From the NCBI RefSeq assembly GCF_014805625.2, contig NW_023998439.1:986400-1050399 (forward strand): a stretch of DNA of 64,000 nt, written 5' to 3'. This stretch comes from Glossina fuscipes (taxonomy: Eukaryota > Arthropoda > Insecta > Diptera > Glossinidae). Shown here piece by piece: positions 40,101 to 53,200 of the stretch; positions within the stretch are counted from its first letter, which is position 1, and every line of letters begins with the position of its first letter. The notes under the pieces were generated by a model. The model made no database searches, was not told where the DNA came from, and saw only the letters and a list, made by a program, of their open reading frames with translations. Both the position numbers and the translations under genes were made by a program.

Positions 40101-43100
40101 ATAGAAAAATTTGTGCAAACCAATAGTAAACTGGATGTCGCGAATTTAAGGGACAACATCCTTCTTATAATAGTTATTTTTATACCCTGCACCACTTGAG
40201 ATACAGGATACATTAAGTTGGTGCGGACGTATGCAACAAGCAGAAGGGCTTTAGATAGACCCATTCGTTATTATACCGATCGACTCGCACTAATTTTCTG
40301 GATCGATCTAAACCAGTCTGTCTATCTGATGTCTATTCACATAAAGTTGTATTCAAGCTATAGATCGGAATTATTGAGATGATTTGATGAAATTTGATTG
40401 TTTTGGCGCAAAAGACAAACGGTATTGAAAATGATTTCGATCGGTCCATTTTTTTGGTCACTCCCCCTATAGCGCTCTATTTTGAAAATCTATTGTATGG
40501 AACAAATTATAATTTTCAAACGTTCTTGACTATAGTGGCTAAGCAATGATATGTCGGCATTCTAAATTGGTGTAAAAACTTTGAACAGATTCGGGTCATT
40601 TTTTGAACTCCATATAACGAAAACTGAAGTTCGTATGACAAAGCAGCCTAATTTTAATCAGACCATAATAGTAATTTAAGAAAAAACAATAATTACTTGT
40701 ACCAAACTTGAATTATCTCGGTCTATTTTTGAACCCTACCCTATATAAAGATTTTCTTGAATATTTTTGTTTCTTAGGGCAGAAAAGTTTAAATTTTAAT
40801 ATGTTATGATGAAAGAATGTCTGTGTCAAATATCAGATTCCGATCTTCTTTGTTATAGCTATGAGTACATTAACCCGTTTTGGGATGGGTACGTTAACCA
40901 GTGGTAAACTCAATATAAGTCATCAGCTTCTAGAAAACTAGATTATAGACATTCGATGATTTTTTCATGTATGCAAAAGTTACCGCCAAAGTTTGGTGTT
41001 TTACTTATAACCATTTTCTTAAAGCTTGGTACGTTGAGAAAGGTTAAGATGGCCCGCGCGATGATTCCAATGTTAAAGTCAGTCAAAAATATTGATAAAC
41101 AAACACATTAGAAAAAAAAATCATGAGAAAATTTCATGAAATATTGGAAATCGTGTTTAAACAAAATAATTCGTGTAAAAAAGGATTATTTTTTCCTCAT
41201 AACTCGTCTTAAATCCAAATTCGTGCAAATTCAATTCGCGCAAATTGAGAATTGGGGGTGCGAAACTTAAAAATAACCCTGAATGGACTGGCCCGTAGTT
41301 GATAAAAACCATTGGAAATAATAAGTACACTCGAACCTATTTTGGGCTGACCTTCTTTGCGATTTCTTTTATGCGACCTTTTATTGTGCGGTATATAAAG
41401 ATTTCAATCAATTGATGAAGTTATCCGTAAATAAAATTAGGATGCAATCGATGCCAATTCTAAAAGAACTTCAAAAGGAGCTCCGATCTTGTATACCTGG
41501 CTACCGAGACATATATAAGCGTCTAGTGAAACAACAGTGGTCGCAAAAACTGATCACCGACTACATCGTTACTGAAAAAAGGCAACTCTAAACGCCTGTG
41601 AGGTAATATGTTCAAGTGACAAAAGTCTCGTGGCTTGATTTCGGTTAAAAAATTAATGCTTGGTTATCTCGTAAGGTTTTGGGTGGTTTTCTTTCGTGAG
41701 ACTTTTTTCACGCGGTGTCTGTTCACCGGATAAAAAAAAAGTACTTTTTAGTTGTGCTGCGAAAACTATTTGTTATATACTCGTGAGTTCGTGTTATATA
41801 CTCATGAAGTTTTGTAGAATTTTTTTATGCGTTTTCTCTTATGCGGTCCCTATTCACCGAACTTTGTCAAAAGATGCTCATATTTTCCTTGTGTTGCTCC
41901 ATTTAAGTTTAATCTTCTTTCTTATCCGTTGTGTGGGTTTTTAGTGAAGTTCTTTCCTTTCCATAAATCTTTTCTTTTTTCAAAACTTGGCTAAAAAATG
42001 AAAAATTTATGTATACTGACAGAGATGTTTGTCCGCACCTGTGTGTGCACTCCACTCGGCCGTCTAAGCAATCGTTTAAAACGGTATTATATGTACGGTA
42101 CTCTGAGTTCGTTGTAAATGCTTTTACATATAACGGCTACTTCTTATCCCAGTTACCGCAAAAACAATCGTGTTTTAAATAAAATGCAAAGAAAAAGAAA
42201 AAAGAAAAAAAAAAGTAAAAAATAAAGCATGAAAAACCATTTAGAAGCTTTTCGTTTAAGTTGAGTCCTAACAATGTCTCAATGTCAGCTAATGGGCTTT
42301 TGCTTAACTTATCATATGTATGATTGCATTCTTACACTTGTGCTCGTTTGTGGTCTATTCTTATGCATGCATACAGGTATGCATAACTGGGATGTGGATA
42401 CCTGCATAACTATATATGTGTGGACTTGTAAGCATGAAAACATCATCCTATATGTTGTACATTTTAGCAAAATGACACGTAAAAGTAAATGACTCTTTGA
42501 GATTTGTGTGCAAACATTTCATTTTATTTTAATGTTTTAGTGTTTTTTTTTTTCTGATTTTTATTGTTGTAGTTGTTTGCATTCATTCTCTGAAACACTT
42601 ACTTTTTATTACAGGTAAGTGCTTTACTGCACACGCTACACGCACATACATATCCCGGTGCATACGCTTAAGAGTGGTTTTCTTGTTAAGTTCCTTCAAA
42701 GTGTTAAGGCTGCAAATATATTTTATTGAAATGAAACAAACAACACATGCACGTGCCTTTAGTTTTCATAATTTCATGTTATGAAAGAAACCCCGAAAGA
42801 AAGAACCTTTTTTGTTTTGTTTCTTCATTCAAATTAAAACTTTGTAGTTAAAAACCAAAAGGAGCAAAATAATCAAATTTTATCGATTATTATCGAAAAT
42901 TTTGATGACTCGGGAAAACATATTGCCTAGATTACTCCTTACAAGTGCTCTGGGTGTGAAGTACGAGTAGCAGGTAATAAATGCAGAAGAATTTATCAAA
43001 TTAGGAAATACAAGAATATATCTGATATCAGATCTGCCTGGGGTTTTGTTTTGTGCTTGCCTGTGTTTTAAAATTCTTAAATTCCTAGCTCTGGAAGGAG

Positions 43101-44722
43101 AATATATGACCCACATTTTTGCGGTATAAGACTTACTATGTTTTCTCAAATGGTTATTTCTTTCCCACAAAACAGTTATGTATTTCAATTTAGAAGATAT
43201 CTGTTTAGTGACCAAATGAAACATTACGAACTTTAGTGAATTAATTGGAGTCCACCCAGAGTTGCATTACTAGGTGGGAATATTTTTTTCAATTTTTGAA
43301 TGGAAGTGTTTTCTTTTCTTTTGCTCCTTTTCTCTTCTTCTCTAAAAAGAAAAAAAAAAGACACTACGTTAGTTGAACACAAACCTGAGCTCTCTAACAC
43401 TGGTAGTCTTCACTGCACTACTTCAATTTCCGGAAACCCGTCGTTTTTTTCATATTAACTGCTTAAACGTGTACCGCTACAATTCATAATTTCTTTATAG
43501 AGACCAGGCCCGGCGATAGATATCCATCATGGGAAAGTCATCGTCTGTTCGCAAACTTCTTTAGTAAGCATGACAAAGGTTAGTGAGTTATTACGGGGTG
43601 AGAGGGACGTAATAGTGTAATTGAGTGCCTGGCATTCCTAGATCCATACTTCTAACTGTACATTTAAAGCGCATGAGAAGTAAAGTTGGGTGACAGTGCA
43701 GGATTTATAGATGATCCGAATGCAAGAGTGACATATGTTAACATCGCATTAGGTCGGCAACCGCAAGGTTGTCGAACAGTGCAAACGAACCGCGGATGTC
43801 AGGATGTTCACATAAAAAATGGACGTAAATATTTTTCAGTGCTTACGGAAATTTAGAGTGGGAGCGACGGAGTTCCTGACCGCTGGTCACTCTCAATCGA
43901 ATCGCGCGGAGGCACTAAATAGTTGGAAATGTCGGACAAGTCTCGCCTTACTCAAAGGGAAGAGTGTAGACCATAATCAATCTTTCATATATAATACTCC
44001 AACTTTAATATAGGAGCCCTATGTGCTGCAGGACTGTCTTGCGAACTGGGTGGCGTAATTTATCGCTTGCATCTAACTCTTAAAACAATGAGTTTCGTCT
44101 GATTAAGTTGTGCTGACAGCCCTGGACATTGTTTTCCAAAAGGTATCTGATCAGGAATGCATAGAATTGAAGACCCTTTGATTTATTTCGTACCTTTATA
44201 AGCTATAAAGTCCCCATTCTACGCTCTGCCTGCAGAAGTAAAATCGATATGACCTTTTCCATCTTCATTGATAGTCTTTTAAACATTTTTTTTTTTTTTT
44301 ATTTTGATGTTCAGTTAAAATGGACTAAAAAATATTTAAATTTTATTTATTTATTTTTGTTTTTTAAATATCTTTAATAAGACTTTTTCTCTATTGACAT
44401 TTTGAATTTATTTTCTCTAAGCGATTTTTTTTGCTTTTAAATCCATAAAATCTCAGTAAATCACTTAAAATCTCTTTTTTTATATATACATATATATACA
44501 TAAATATTACTTTCTGTTTAACTTATTTACATACATACATAAACAGTTGTTTCTTTATACTTATACTTCTGCATATTTTATTCTAGTTTAGAGCACATTT
44601 GAAAAAAGAAAAAAAAAAAAACCTAAGGAAGAAAAGAAAAACTATAAATTTATCCTTTCTTTTCTTGAGCTGAGTTTGCTCCTCTATAACTCACCTTGAA
44701 TTTTACCATACTGCTCGTAATC

Positions 44723-44762
<40 letters not shown>

Positions 44763-47700
44763 TTTTCTATTTTTACATTATTCCGCTTGTTTTCCTTCTT
44801 GGATTTATTTCCATTTGACTAAACAAACATGACCATCCAATAAATAAAACCGTTGGATCGCCTTTCAAGGTTTCTAGCTAAGCAGCTACAAAAAAAAAAA
44901 AAAAGAAAGAAAGAAACCAAACCTACGTTAGAAAGCTTTCGTCTTTTGTTTAGTTTTTCTCTTTTCTTTTGCTCTTTTCCTTTTTCTTATTATTTTTTTT
45001 TTTTTATTTTTTGTTTATGTTTAATGTTATTTTATCTATGTTCGTATGTTTTTCAACATTTTGACATCTTTCTTTACATTACTTATATTTATAAGTATGT
45101 ATGCATGCAGGCATTTATCTGCATAGGTATGCGGTCAAACATTCGGCTTAAAACCTTCCTTCCTTCAGCTTTTGTTGTTGTTGTTGTTGTTGGTGTTGTC
45201 TAAGAAAACTTTAAGCAACTTTAGAGGAATAAAGAGAAAAAAAAACTATGTCTGACATCTGCCAGAGTTTTTTGATGTATTTATGGTTTTTTGATTGAAC
45301 TGTGCTGCATATATGCTTTTAGAATATTTCCCTTCTCCCGTTAGTTATTACATTTGTTAATTTACTATTTATATCTCGATTCAGATTTTGTTAAGCCTTG
45401 CGAGGGGAGGGTACTTTAACACATTACCTCTCGTATGCACACATTTGTGCTTCTCATTGAACTTCACATAATGCCCGTGTGCATACATTTGTGTGTGCCG
45501 ATAACCGTTAATTTCCATTTCGTCTTAAATCGGTATGGTCTACGTTCCCCCGTTCAAAACTTGCCGTTAGACAAGGGAAAGATACGATGACGTGATCCCA
45601 CTATAATTCAGAGAATATAATCCGATGAAACTAGTTATGGAACTTTAAATAGAATAAATAGTATGTGAAACTAAGAAGCGCTATATCCGCAACTTCAGGC
45701 AAAATCTGTAAGTTGAAGTGTTGGCTTCATATCTCAATAAGTGATCTAATATTTATGTTGACAACTTTTACAATAGTATGCAAATTCATGGAAATATCTA
45801 TACAATGTAAAGACCAGAATTTGTGATGCCGTCGTCGGGATAAACCGTGGACTACCTGCTGTCCGCAAGCAAAGAAAATTGAATACAAATGAATGTGTGT
45901 ACAGCTGCAAAGGACAGATACTGCTGGAAATGTGCAAATCCAATGTATATACGTCATCATGATTTCGTAAATCGAATTTCACTCACTAGCAGTGTAACTT
46001 TTCTTGCAAACGTAGGCGGTAGGGAATGTGTTAAGAAAAATATTTTTTATTTTTTTTCTTTAAATATTCGTTGCGTTAGTTCTTATGTGTTTGTAATTTT
46101 CCTTTTGACTGAAAACAATTCTTATAAGATATATATTTTTTGTTAGTAATAAGCTCTTATTACAGTTGGGTGTAATAGTCAGGGATTCAAGAAATTCTGA
46201 TTTCATTCATTTAAACCGCTTAAGGGGAATTCTTTACCCAAATTTTGTTTTACATCTCTTTCAGTGAATAATTGAGTGAAATACTCAAAGGTTGTCAGTG
46301 TTACTCTTGAAGCATTTGTCGATGCGTAGTTTCTATGCGCATGCGTTTACGTAGCCGATCTTTTTCGTTTTGAAACTTCATTTCTATTGGATAACATACA
46401 CAATTCAGTTATAATTGCTTTTGCGCTTATGCGAATTTCAAGTGCAGAGGGAATAATCAACGATGGGCGGTGATGGTTAGATCGATACAATCATGTCAGC
46501 AACATTCGAGTTCTTTGATTTGAGCTTGACTGGAGAGAATGCAAATTTGAGGAAAAAATTTGGGTTTTGGTAAATATTGCAAAGCTGAAGAAAGCTTGTT
46601 CGGTAATGCACCGACTGGCTTTGGCAGGTTAATATAAAACAAAAAGAAAAAAAAAAAAAAAAAACGAGAAAGGCTGTTATGACTTATGATAATTTTATAA
46701 ATAAATAAGTAAAATACGGGAACCTTTCAAACAAAAAAAATTCTTTAACTTCTAATTGCTAAAAGTATTTCGGGTTCAATGAGTCAATGAGTTTAACATT
46801 TTAGAATTCCAATAAAGTACTTAACACGCGTTTACGAAGAACTCAGGACAGAAAGTCGAGCTGATGAAGAAAATATTTTTCTTTCTTTTTTTTCTCAATC
46901 CCCTTCATGGTATGAATATTTCGTATTCGTCCAATACATCTGTAAGGAAACAGAAAGAGATAGGGCGGTAACGGTCGGAATTGACCGACCAATTGAGCAC
47001 TCGCTACAGTAAACTCGTTACTACAGATCTTGAAATTTAAATTCACGGACACTGACTTGACAATCGCGGTTCTTATCTGGTCGGGAACTCATGCCCTTGA
47101 TTTCTCATAAAAGGAATCATAATTTGCTGAAATCCAAAGCAAGTATTGCTCAAGTATTGTTCAATGCCGTTTATTAAAATTGAGAGAATTTTTAAAAATA
47201 TATATAAAAAAATGTTTAAAGAGAAAATTATATTTATATTTAAAGATAAAATCAAAATTTATTTAAATATAAAAAATGAATAATTTTTAGTAATTAAAAT
47301 ATTTTACAAAATCATGCAAATTTTGCTTTCTGTAATACTTTAAAATTTTGACGATATTTGTGAGACGCGTTAAATTAAGGCAATCTGCAGTTATCTCAAT
47401 GCAAACTAATCTACTGGATCTCAAAGATTTTACTCATTTTTTCCTATTCTATTTTCCTATTGTGTATTCTTTCAGGATGATTTACCTGGCCAGGCACTGT
47501 TGGATGTGGTATTTGCCAGACTGAATTTAATTGAAACTTCATACTTTGGTATACGTTACATCGATGAGGAAAATCAAACGGTAACTATGCTTGTATAAAT
47601 GAATGAATATGCACACACATGCACACACACAAACAAACATACATAGATGTAAAAAAAAAGCATACATATATTTCTATGTGCGCTAATACACTAGCAAAAG

Positions 47701-50207
47701 TAACAAGGCACGCATAAGCACACAAGCAAATCTACGGATATTTCAGTTGGAGCAAAAAAAAAAAAAAAAAAAAAAAAAACGAAGAAAAAAAAAATTGTAT
47801 AATTTCAAGCTTAAATTTCCGGTTTTTTTTCGTCTGGAATAAACAAATTTCTACCCAATGTTTGTCGGCATTGAGTTCAAATCGTTGTGTGTGTGTAATC
47901 AAACGTAATTAATGAAAATGAAAAGTAAACTTTTCTCAACAAAATAAGTTAAACAATGATTACGTTCCTCCCAACCCATCCGTCTCGACCTCATACTTTT
48001 TAAAAATTTTCCTCATTTTTTTTGTCTCGTTTTCACATTTTGGCAGCTTAGGGGCCATTATGCATACAATTTTCACTTTCTTTGCCTTATTATATAAACA
48101 AAGTAAAGTCAACTTTAGATGAAAATTTCTTTCCATTTCAATAGAAAAATTTTTTATCATTGCTCTTGTTAAAAAGTTTTCCTGTTTTTGTTGAGAACAT
48201 TTGCCAAATTGTTAAACTTTGAAATTATATGATTTATTTTTATGATATTTCTAGGCGGAAACTTTTGAAGGTCGTTTATTGATTTCTTTCTTTTTTTCTT
48301 TTCATATTCCTTCTTTTTTCTTTTTTTATAAGTAAGCAACGAAAGAAACATTAAATTGCATTTAGCCTTTATCTGTTCCGTTGCAGAGAAAGTAAAATCG
48401 CCCGGATTAAGCAGACGTCTGCTAGTAAATAAAGAGTATGTCCTGTTGTTGTTTTTTTTCTTTCTTTTTTCTTTTTTGTTATTGTTGTTGTTCTATTACC
48501 ACCATTACGAAAGCAAGGCAGTATGTGTTTCGGAAACACACTCTACGCATTCATAAATACATCCGCCTAGAGCCGCTTATGATTCTACAAGAACTAAAAG
48601 ATATCCGGTTGTTTGATTATATGGTCAACGCTATATATTTATTTATATCTGTCTATAATTATATGCATAAGTTGCAAAAATTACACTTGTGCGTTCTTAA
48701 TATAGGCAAAGGAGAACAGAGAGTGCAATTATATGCCCTTTGTATATGCAACGCTGTGATGGTCTAAAATCAGTAGGGAAAGGGAGAAAGAGAGAGGGAA
48801 TTGCCGCACTTTAGTTTCATGTAGCTGCGATCAAGTGTAAGCAAAAAACCGGACTGACACTTGCACCCACGATCACCGGCTTGGCAGTGGCGACTTTTAT
48901 CTACTCCGGTATGCGACAGCTCAAGGCAATACTAATAGTCTAACGACAATATCTTGATCACTGGGCGCAGTGCAACAATGACAGATATTAGTAATTGGCT
49001 CGAGGACAAATGTGTTCTTCTGGTTGTAACTGACATATACATCTAATCCTGCCATAATTACACCAAAGGAATTCTGCCACATATCGCTTAAATGAAAGAA
49101 ACTTCATGTTAAGTCACTTGAAAGAATTTAAGATCTAGGCGAGGGTTTTTTTTATACCTAACAAGATTGATAGCGTCTTTCCCTTTATAACGGATTCCAG
49201 CAAGCATCAGAATTTTTCAAAGAATGTGTATTCCTAAGCAATGTCAACTACCTAATCAACTTAGCTTCACGTTTCTTTTCATTTGTCTATATATCATAAG
49301 TCATTGGAAGACCATTCGAAAGTTTTCGAGCATAAAAAATGAAACGGAAAACTAAAATATTGTACACATACACTCCTAGATGACGACCGCCGGCTTATTT
49401 ATTTACTACATACTTACATATTGAACAGCTATAAGGGAATAACAGCCAAATTGGGTAATAGTAGGCACTTAAAATTAAGCCTTCCACTTAACTTTGATGA
49501 AATACATAAAATAAGAAAGGATTATAATCTTATCTACGATACGAAAAAACTTTAACCTACAATCGATAGATGATATTAATATAAGATATTTGCTCTGCAA
49601 TATTTAGCATAGCCCCTTAATGTCATCTATCTATCCATAAACCTGGCCAGAATAGGTAAAAAGCTTTAGTTTACAATTCATAGACGAATCCATTAAAACC
49701 CATATATCTCCTAAAGGTCAATTAAGAAAGAAAATTTCGGCCACTAAACTGACGCGTTCACATTAAAAATATTTGATATCTCAGGCCATGGCTAAGCGTC
49801 CATATTTCATGAAGTACTTTGAAAGGTCCCACAAAAGATCCTTTTAAAGCCTTATAGGGCTTTACGCTTTGCGTGTGTTGTTCCACCTGTACACTCTAAG
49901 CATATTTGATATCAGTGCACGCCTTTAAGAATCCTCTTGTTGGCTTCCATTCCTCTAAATGGCTGACGCCGGGCGATTATATCCAAGCAAATCTGTACGG
50001 AACACAGGCAATAACGATACATGTCGCGGCGCGTAGATAAAATAAATGCCTTTTGCTCAAGGAAAAAAAAAATTAGTTTTTTCTTTTGTTAATAAATTGA
50101 TTTAAGAATAGCGAAGACCTTAAGTAAGTTTTATACTTTATTTATTGAACATGAATTTGAGTTGAGGGTTTAAAATTCTTCTTAAACTGAACGCAAAACT
50201 CTTTCGT

Positions 50208-50238
<31 letters not shown>

Positions 50239-53200
50239 TTCAAAGTTTAAAGCAATACATTTTTTTTATTGCATTATAAATCCGTATTTATGGGTTGGTT
50301 GTGTGCGTCTGTGTTGATATTTGTTATTCCTTTACAGTTATCTTTCAATACACACTCAGAACTTTTCAATATCAATTCAAGTCTCTTCGTTCTTTTTGGT
50401 TTTTCTTTTTCTATTTTTTTTTTTTTTGTTGTTTGCTTTTTTTTTATTTTATTTTCTTCTCTTTTATTTGCCTTTTACTGTTTGTCGGTTGCCGTAGCAC
50501 TGGCTGGATCCTGCGTCACGTATCTCCAGGCAATTGAAACCCAAAGCAGACCCTTATGATTTATATTTTGGTGTTAAATTCTATGCTGCAGATCCTTGTA
50601 AATTAGTTGAGGAAATAACCAGGTGAGTAAAAGAGAAATTCGCTAAAAATAAAAAAAAATAAAAATTTATAGGTAATTTTCAGAAAAATTAAAAGAAAAA
50701 AAAGAAGAAAATAGAAAGAAAAACTAATGGAAAGTTTATAGGTGAAATCTAAAAAGGTTTGAAAGTCTGACTTTCTTTTTTGCTTTTTTTTGTTTTTTTT
50801 GTTTTTTGTATTTTAAGAACAAATGCGGAAATGAGAGATAATAATTTTCTTTGATGTCTGTGCAGTGCTTTAATAGCACAAAACATAAAGGGTATCCGGT
50901 TGGTTGTTAAATTGAAAAACAATTAATTTAATCAAATGATTCTTTTACTATTATTATTATTATTATTAACATCTTATGTGTGTAACAATTGATTGTTATT
51001 TTGATATTTTTTAAAGGCTGACTCCGGAATTTTTTAAATTTATTTAATAATCCGAATAATCTCTCTCTCCTTAAGATTTATCTTAACTCTTTCCATTCCT
51101 CCGAGCATGGCCTGATAAGGCCTTTCATTTAATACCTATACCACATCGCTTAATGTATATATTCATAAAACGACTTTTCACAATAAGGTATCATATGGGA
51201 AATGATCAAAAAAGTGGTCCGATCCGAACAATTTTCAATAGCTTTCGGTTTTGAGCCAAAATACTTTGGTTTATCAAATTTCATTGAAATATCTCAAAAA
51301 GTGCAAACTGTAGGTCGACAGATGTCCAACGCACAAACGGACGGACAAGTTTAGATCTATAAAGAAATAAAAAGCGAATCCTTCTGAATAAGTAGTAATC
51401 AGGATGCGCTATGCCTGGTACCCTGGATGCATTGGAACTTTCAATTCGAGTTGCAACACTGCATCCTTGACAACTCTTGCAACGTGTGACTGAGAGTTGC
51501 CATATAAGGGCGTCGATTAACCGCTATTGCTGCAGTAATACTTTTATAACAATAAATCGTTCAATTAGTTCAACTGACATCGACAGACATCTGCAATAAC
51601 CGTTTCATTCGGTTTTAGCAGCTCGTAACACACTACACCCTGCTGATCCTATCATATCCATAGCAAAACTCTAAGGCCATAAATATTCCGCTTCGCTGTC
51701 GATGTGGTTGGCTCCCTCAGAACTAATTCAAATTCGGCTTTTAGCGCTTGGGATGGTCGTACTAGATCTAATAATTATCGCCAGCCGCAATACGCCACAG
51801 TTCATACGTTCTTTTTTTGAAGAAAACTATGATCTGGAAAAGGTTTGCTATTTTTCCTTCTTTTCAACTCTTCCCGTCGTAGATAAACGAATAGAATCAG
51901 TTGATTGATTCATCAAGTGCTAAGCTGTTCGAAAGTTATTTGCAAGTTTGAAGCGGATTTTCATGCGATAAGTCTTGCGACTCATTTACTTCGAAATTCT
52001 TTGATCGTCCAGGTCGCTGTTTGTCATTCAAAATCATCACTTTTAAACCATTGAAACTAAAACCGACAATTGTGTTATAAGTTTCGAAAAATGTATTATG
52101 AACTTCGGAAGGAGTTTTGTCGAATGTCGGAAATGCAATTTTAAGCGTTCTTTGATTAGCGTCGGCGTAAGCTGAATAACTCAGTAATACTAAATGAAAA
52201 ACCGCTTTTTTGTATAGCGGAAGACCAAAATCATCGAATTTAGCCATTATGTACATTGACACTTTGCCTTACTTTATCAGTTTCACCAAGAGATAACGGT
52301 GATCAAAACGCATGCAAGCACTTGTCAAGTGAAATATGATATGATCAGAAAACATGCAAGCACCTAATTACGCATTTTATATATTCTAAAACGCAGTTGA
52401 CGATGATAGGTGAAAAAACTTAGAAGTGCCAAGTTACGAGGCTACGCATTTTTAAGAACTTACCTTTGTTTACCATCAACTTAAGTTCCACTATATTGTT
52501 ATAACGACCCGAGAAACTGCCTAAGAGGCTATTTCGTAAACGTTCTACATTTTATAATCAAATCAAATCCTTGCTCTAATATGCTTCGCTGTCCTTAAAG
52601 TCATAATTAAATTGGGAACAAAAAAAATGAAAAAAAAAGTTCAAAAAGTTTATACAGCATAAGTGAAATGTTTCCGGTTATTTCATAATTTTTAACATAA
52701 TCTAAACAAATTGAGATTACTGCATTCAACCGTTAAAAGCGAAATTTCCTTTAATAAAATATCGAAAAAAAAAAAAGCAAAACGAATTATATCCGGCTAT
52801 TTCCGAACCTTTTAATAACCACTACTGGCATTTTTTACGCTATTTGCTGGCGAAAAATCAAGTCATTTAATCTAACATACGTTTCGGTCATTATTGTATA
52901 TATTTGGTAGCATTTTCTATGACCTGAAAGCTACCAGGGTCGGTTTGCGGTTCTCATTATTGGGCTAACTAGATCCTACGAACCCTTTGACATTTGATAA
53001 CGGGCAAATACTCACACTCTACCGCGTAGCATCAACTCAGTATGCGTTAAAGTTGCTTGATAACGAGAACCATTAACTCAAAAGGGCACATTACATTGGA
53101 TCTATCTTGGTAAAGCAATCCCCCCTCTCCCCCACCACGTACATGAACTGTCCTTTTATTATATTGGGAATTGCTTTTAGTATTTGGGAATGTGCTTTTA

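Larger units (their letters stand above)
14139..47475 (+). other. Intron 1 of the FERM gene, 33,337 bp
   Basis: Begins GTAAGT and ends TTTCAG, joining phase-0 exons whose protein context is continuous within F1. It contains a LINE tail (15430-15972), a mariner relic (37240-37900), dispersed-repeat copies, several microsatellites, a G-rich tract at 17277 and two AG|GTAAGT junctions (20654, 42614). Minus-strand open frames at 21485-21967 (160 codons) and 25659-26039 (126 codons) are not recognised. No exon of another gene was identified. Confidence 0.85.
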
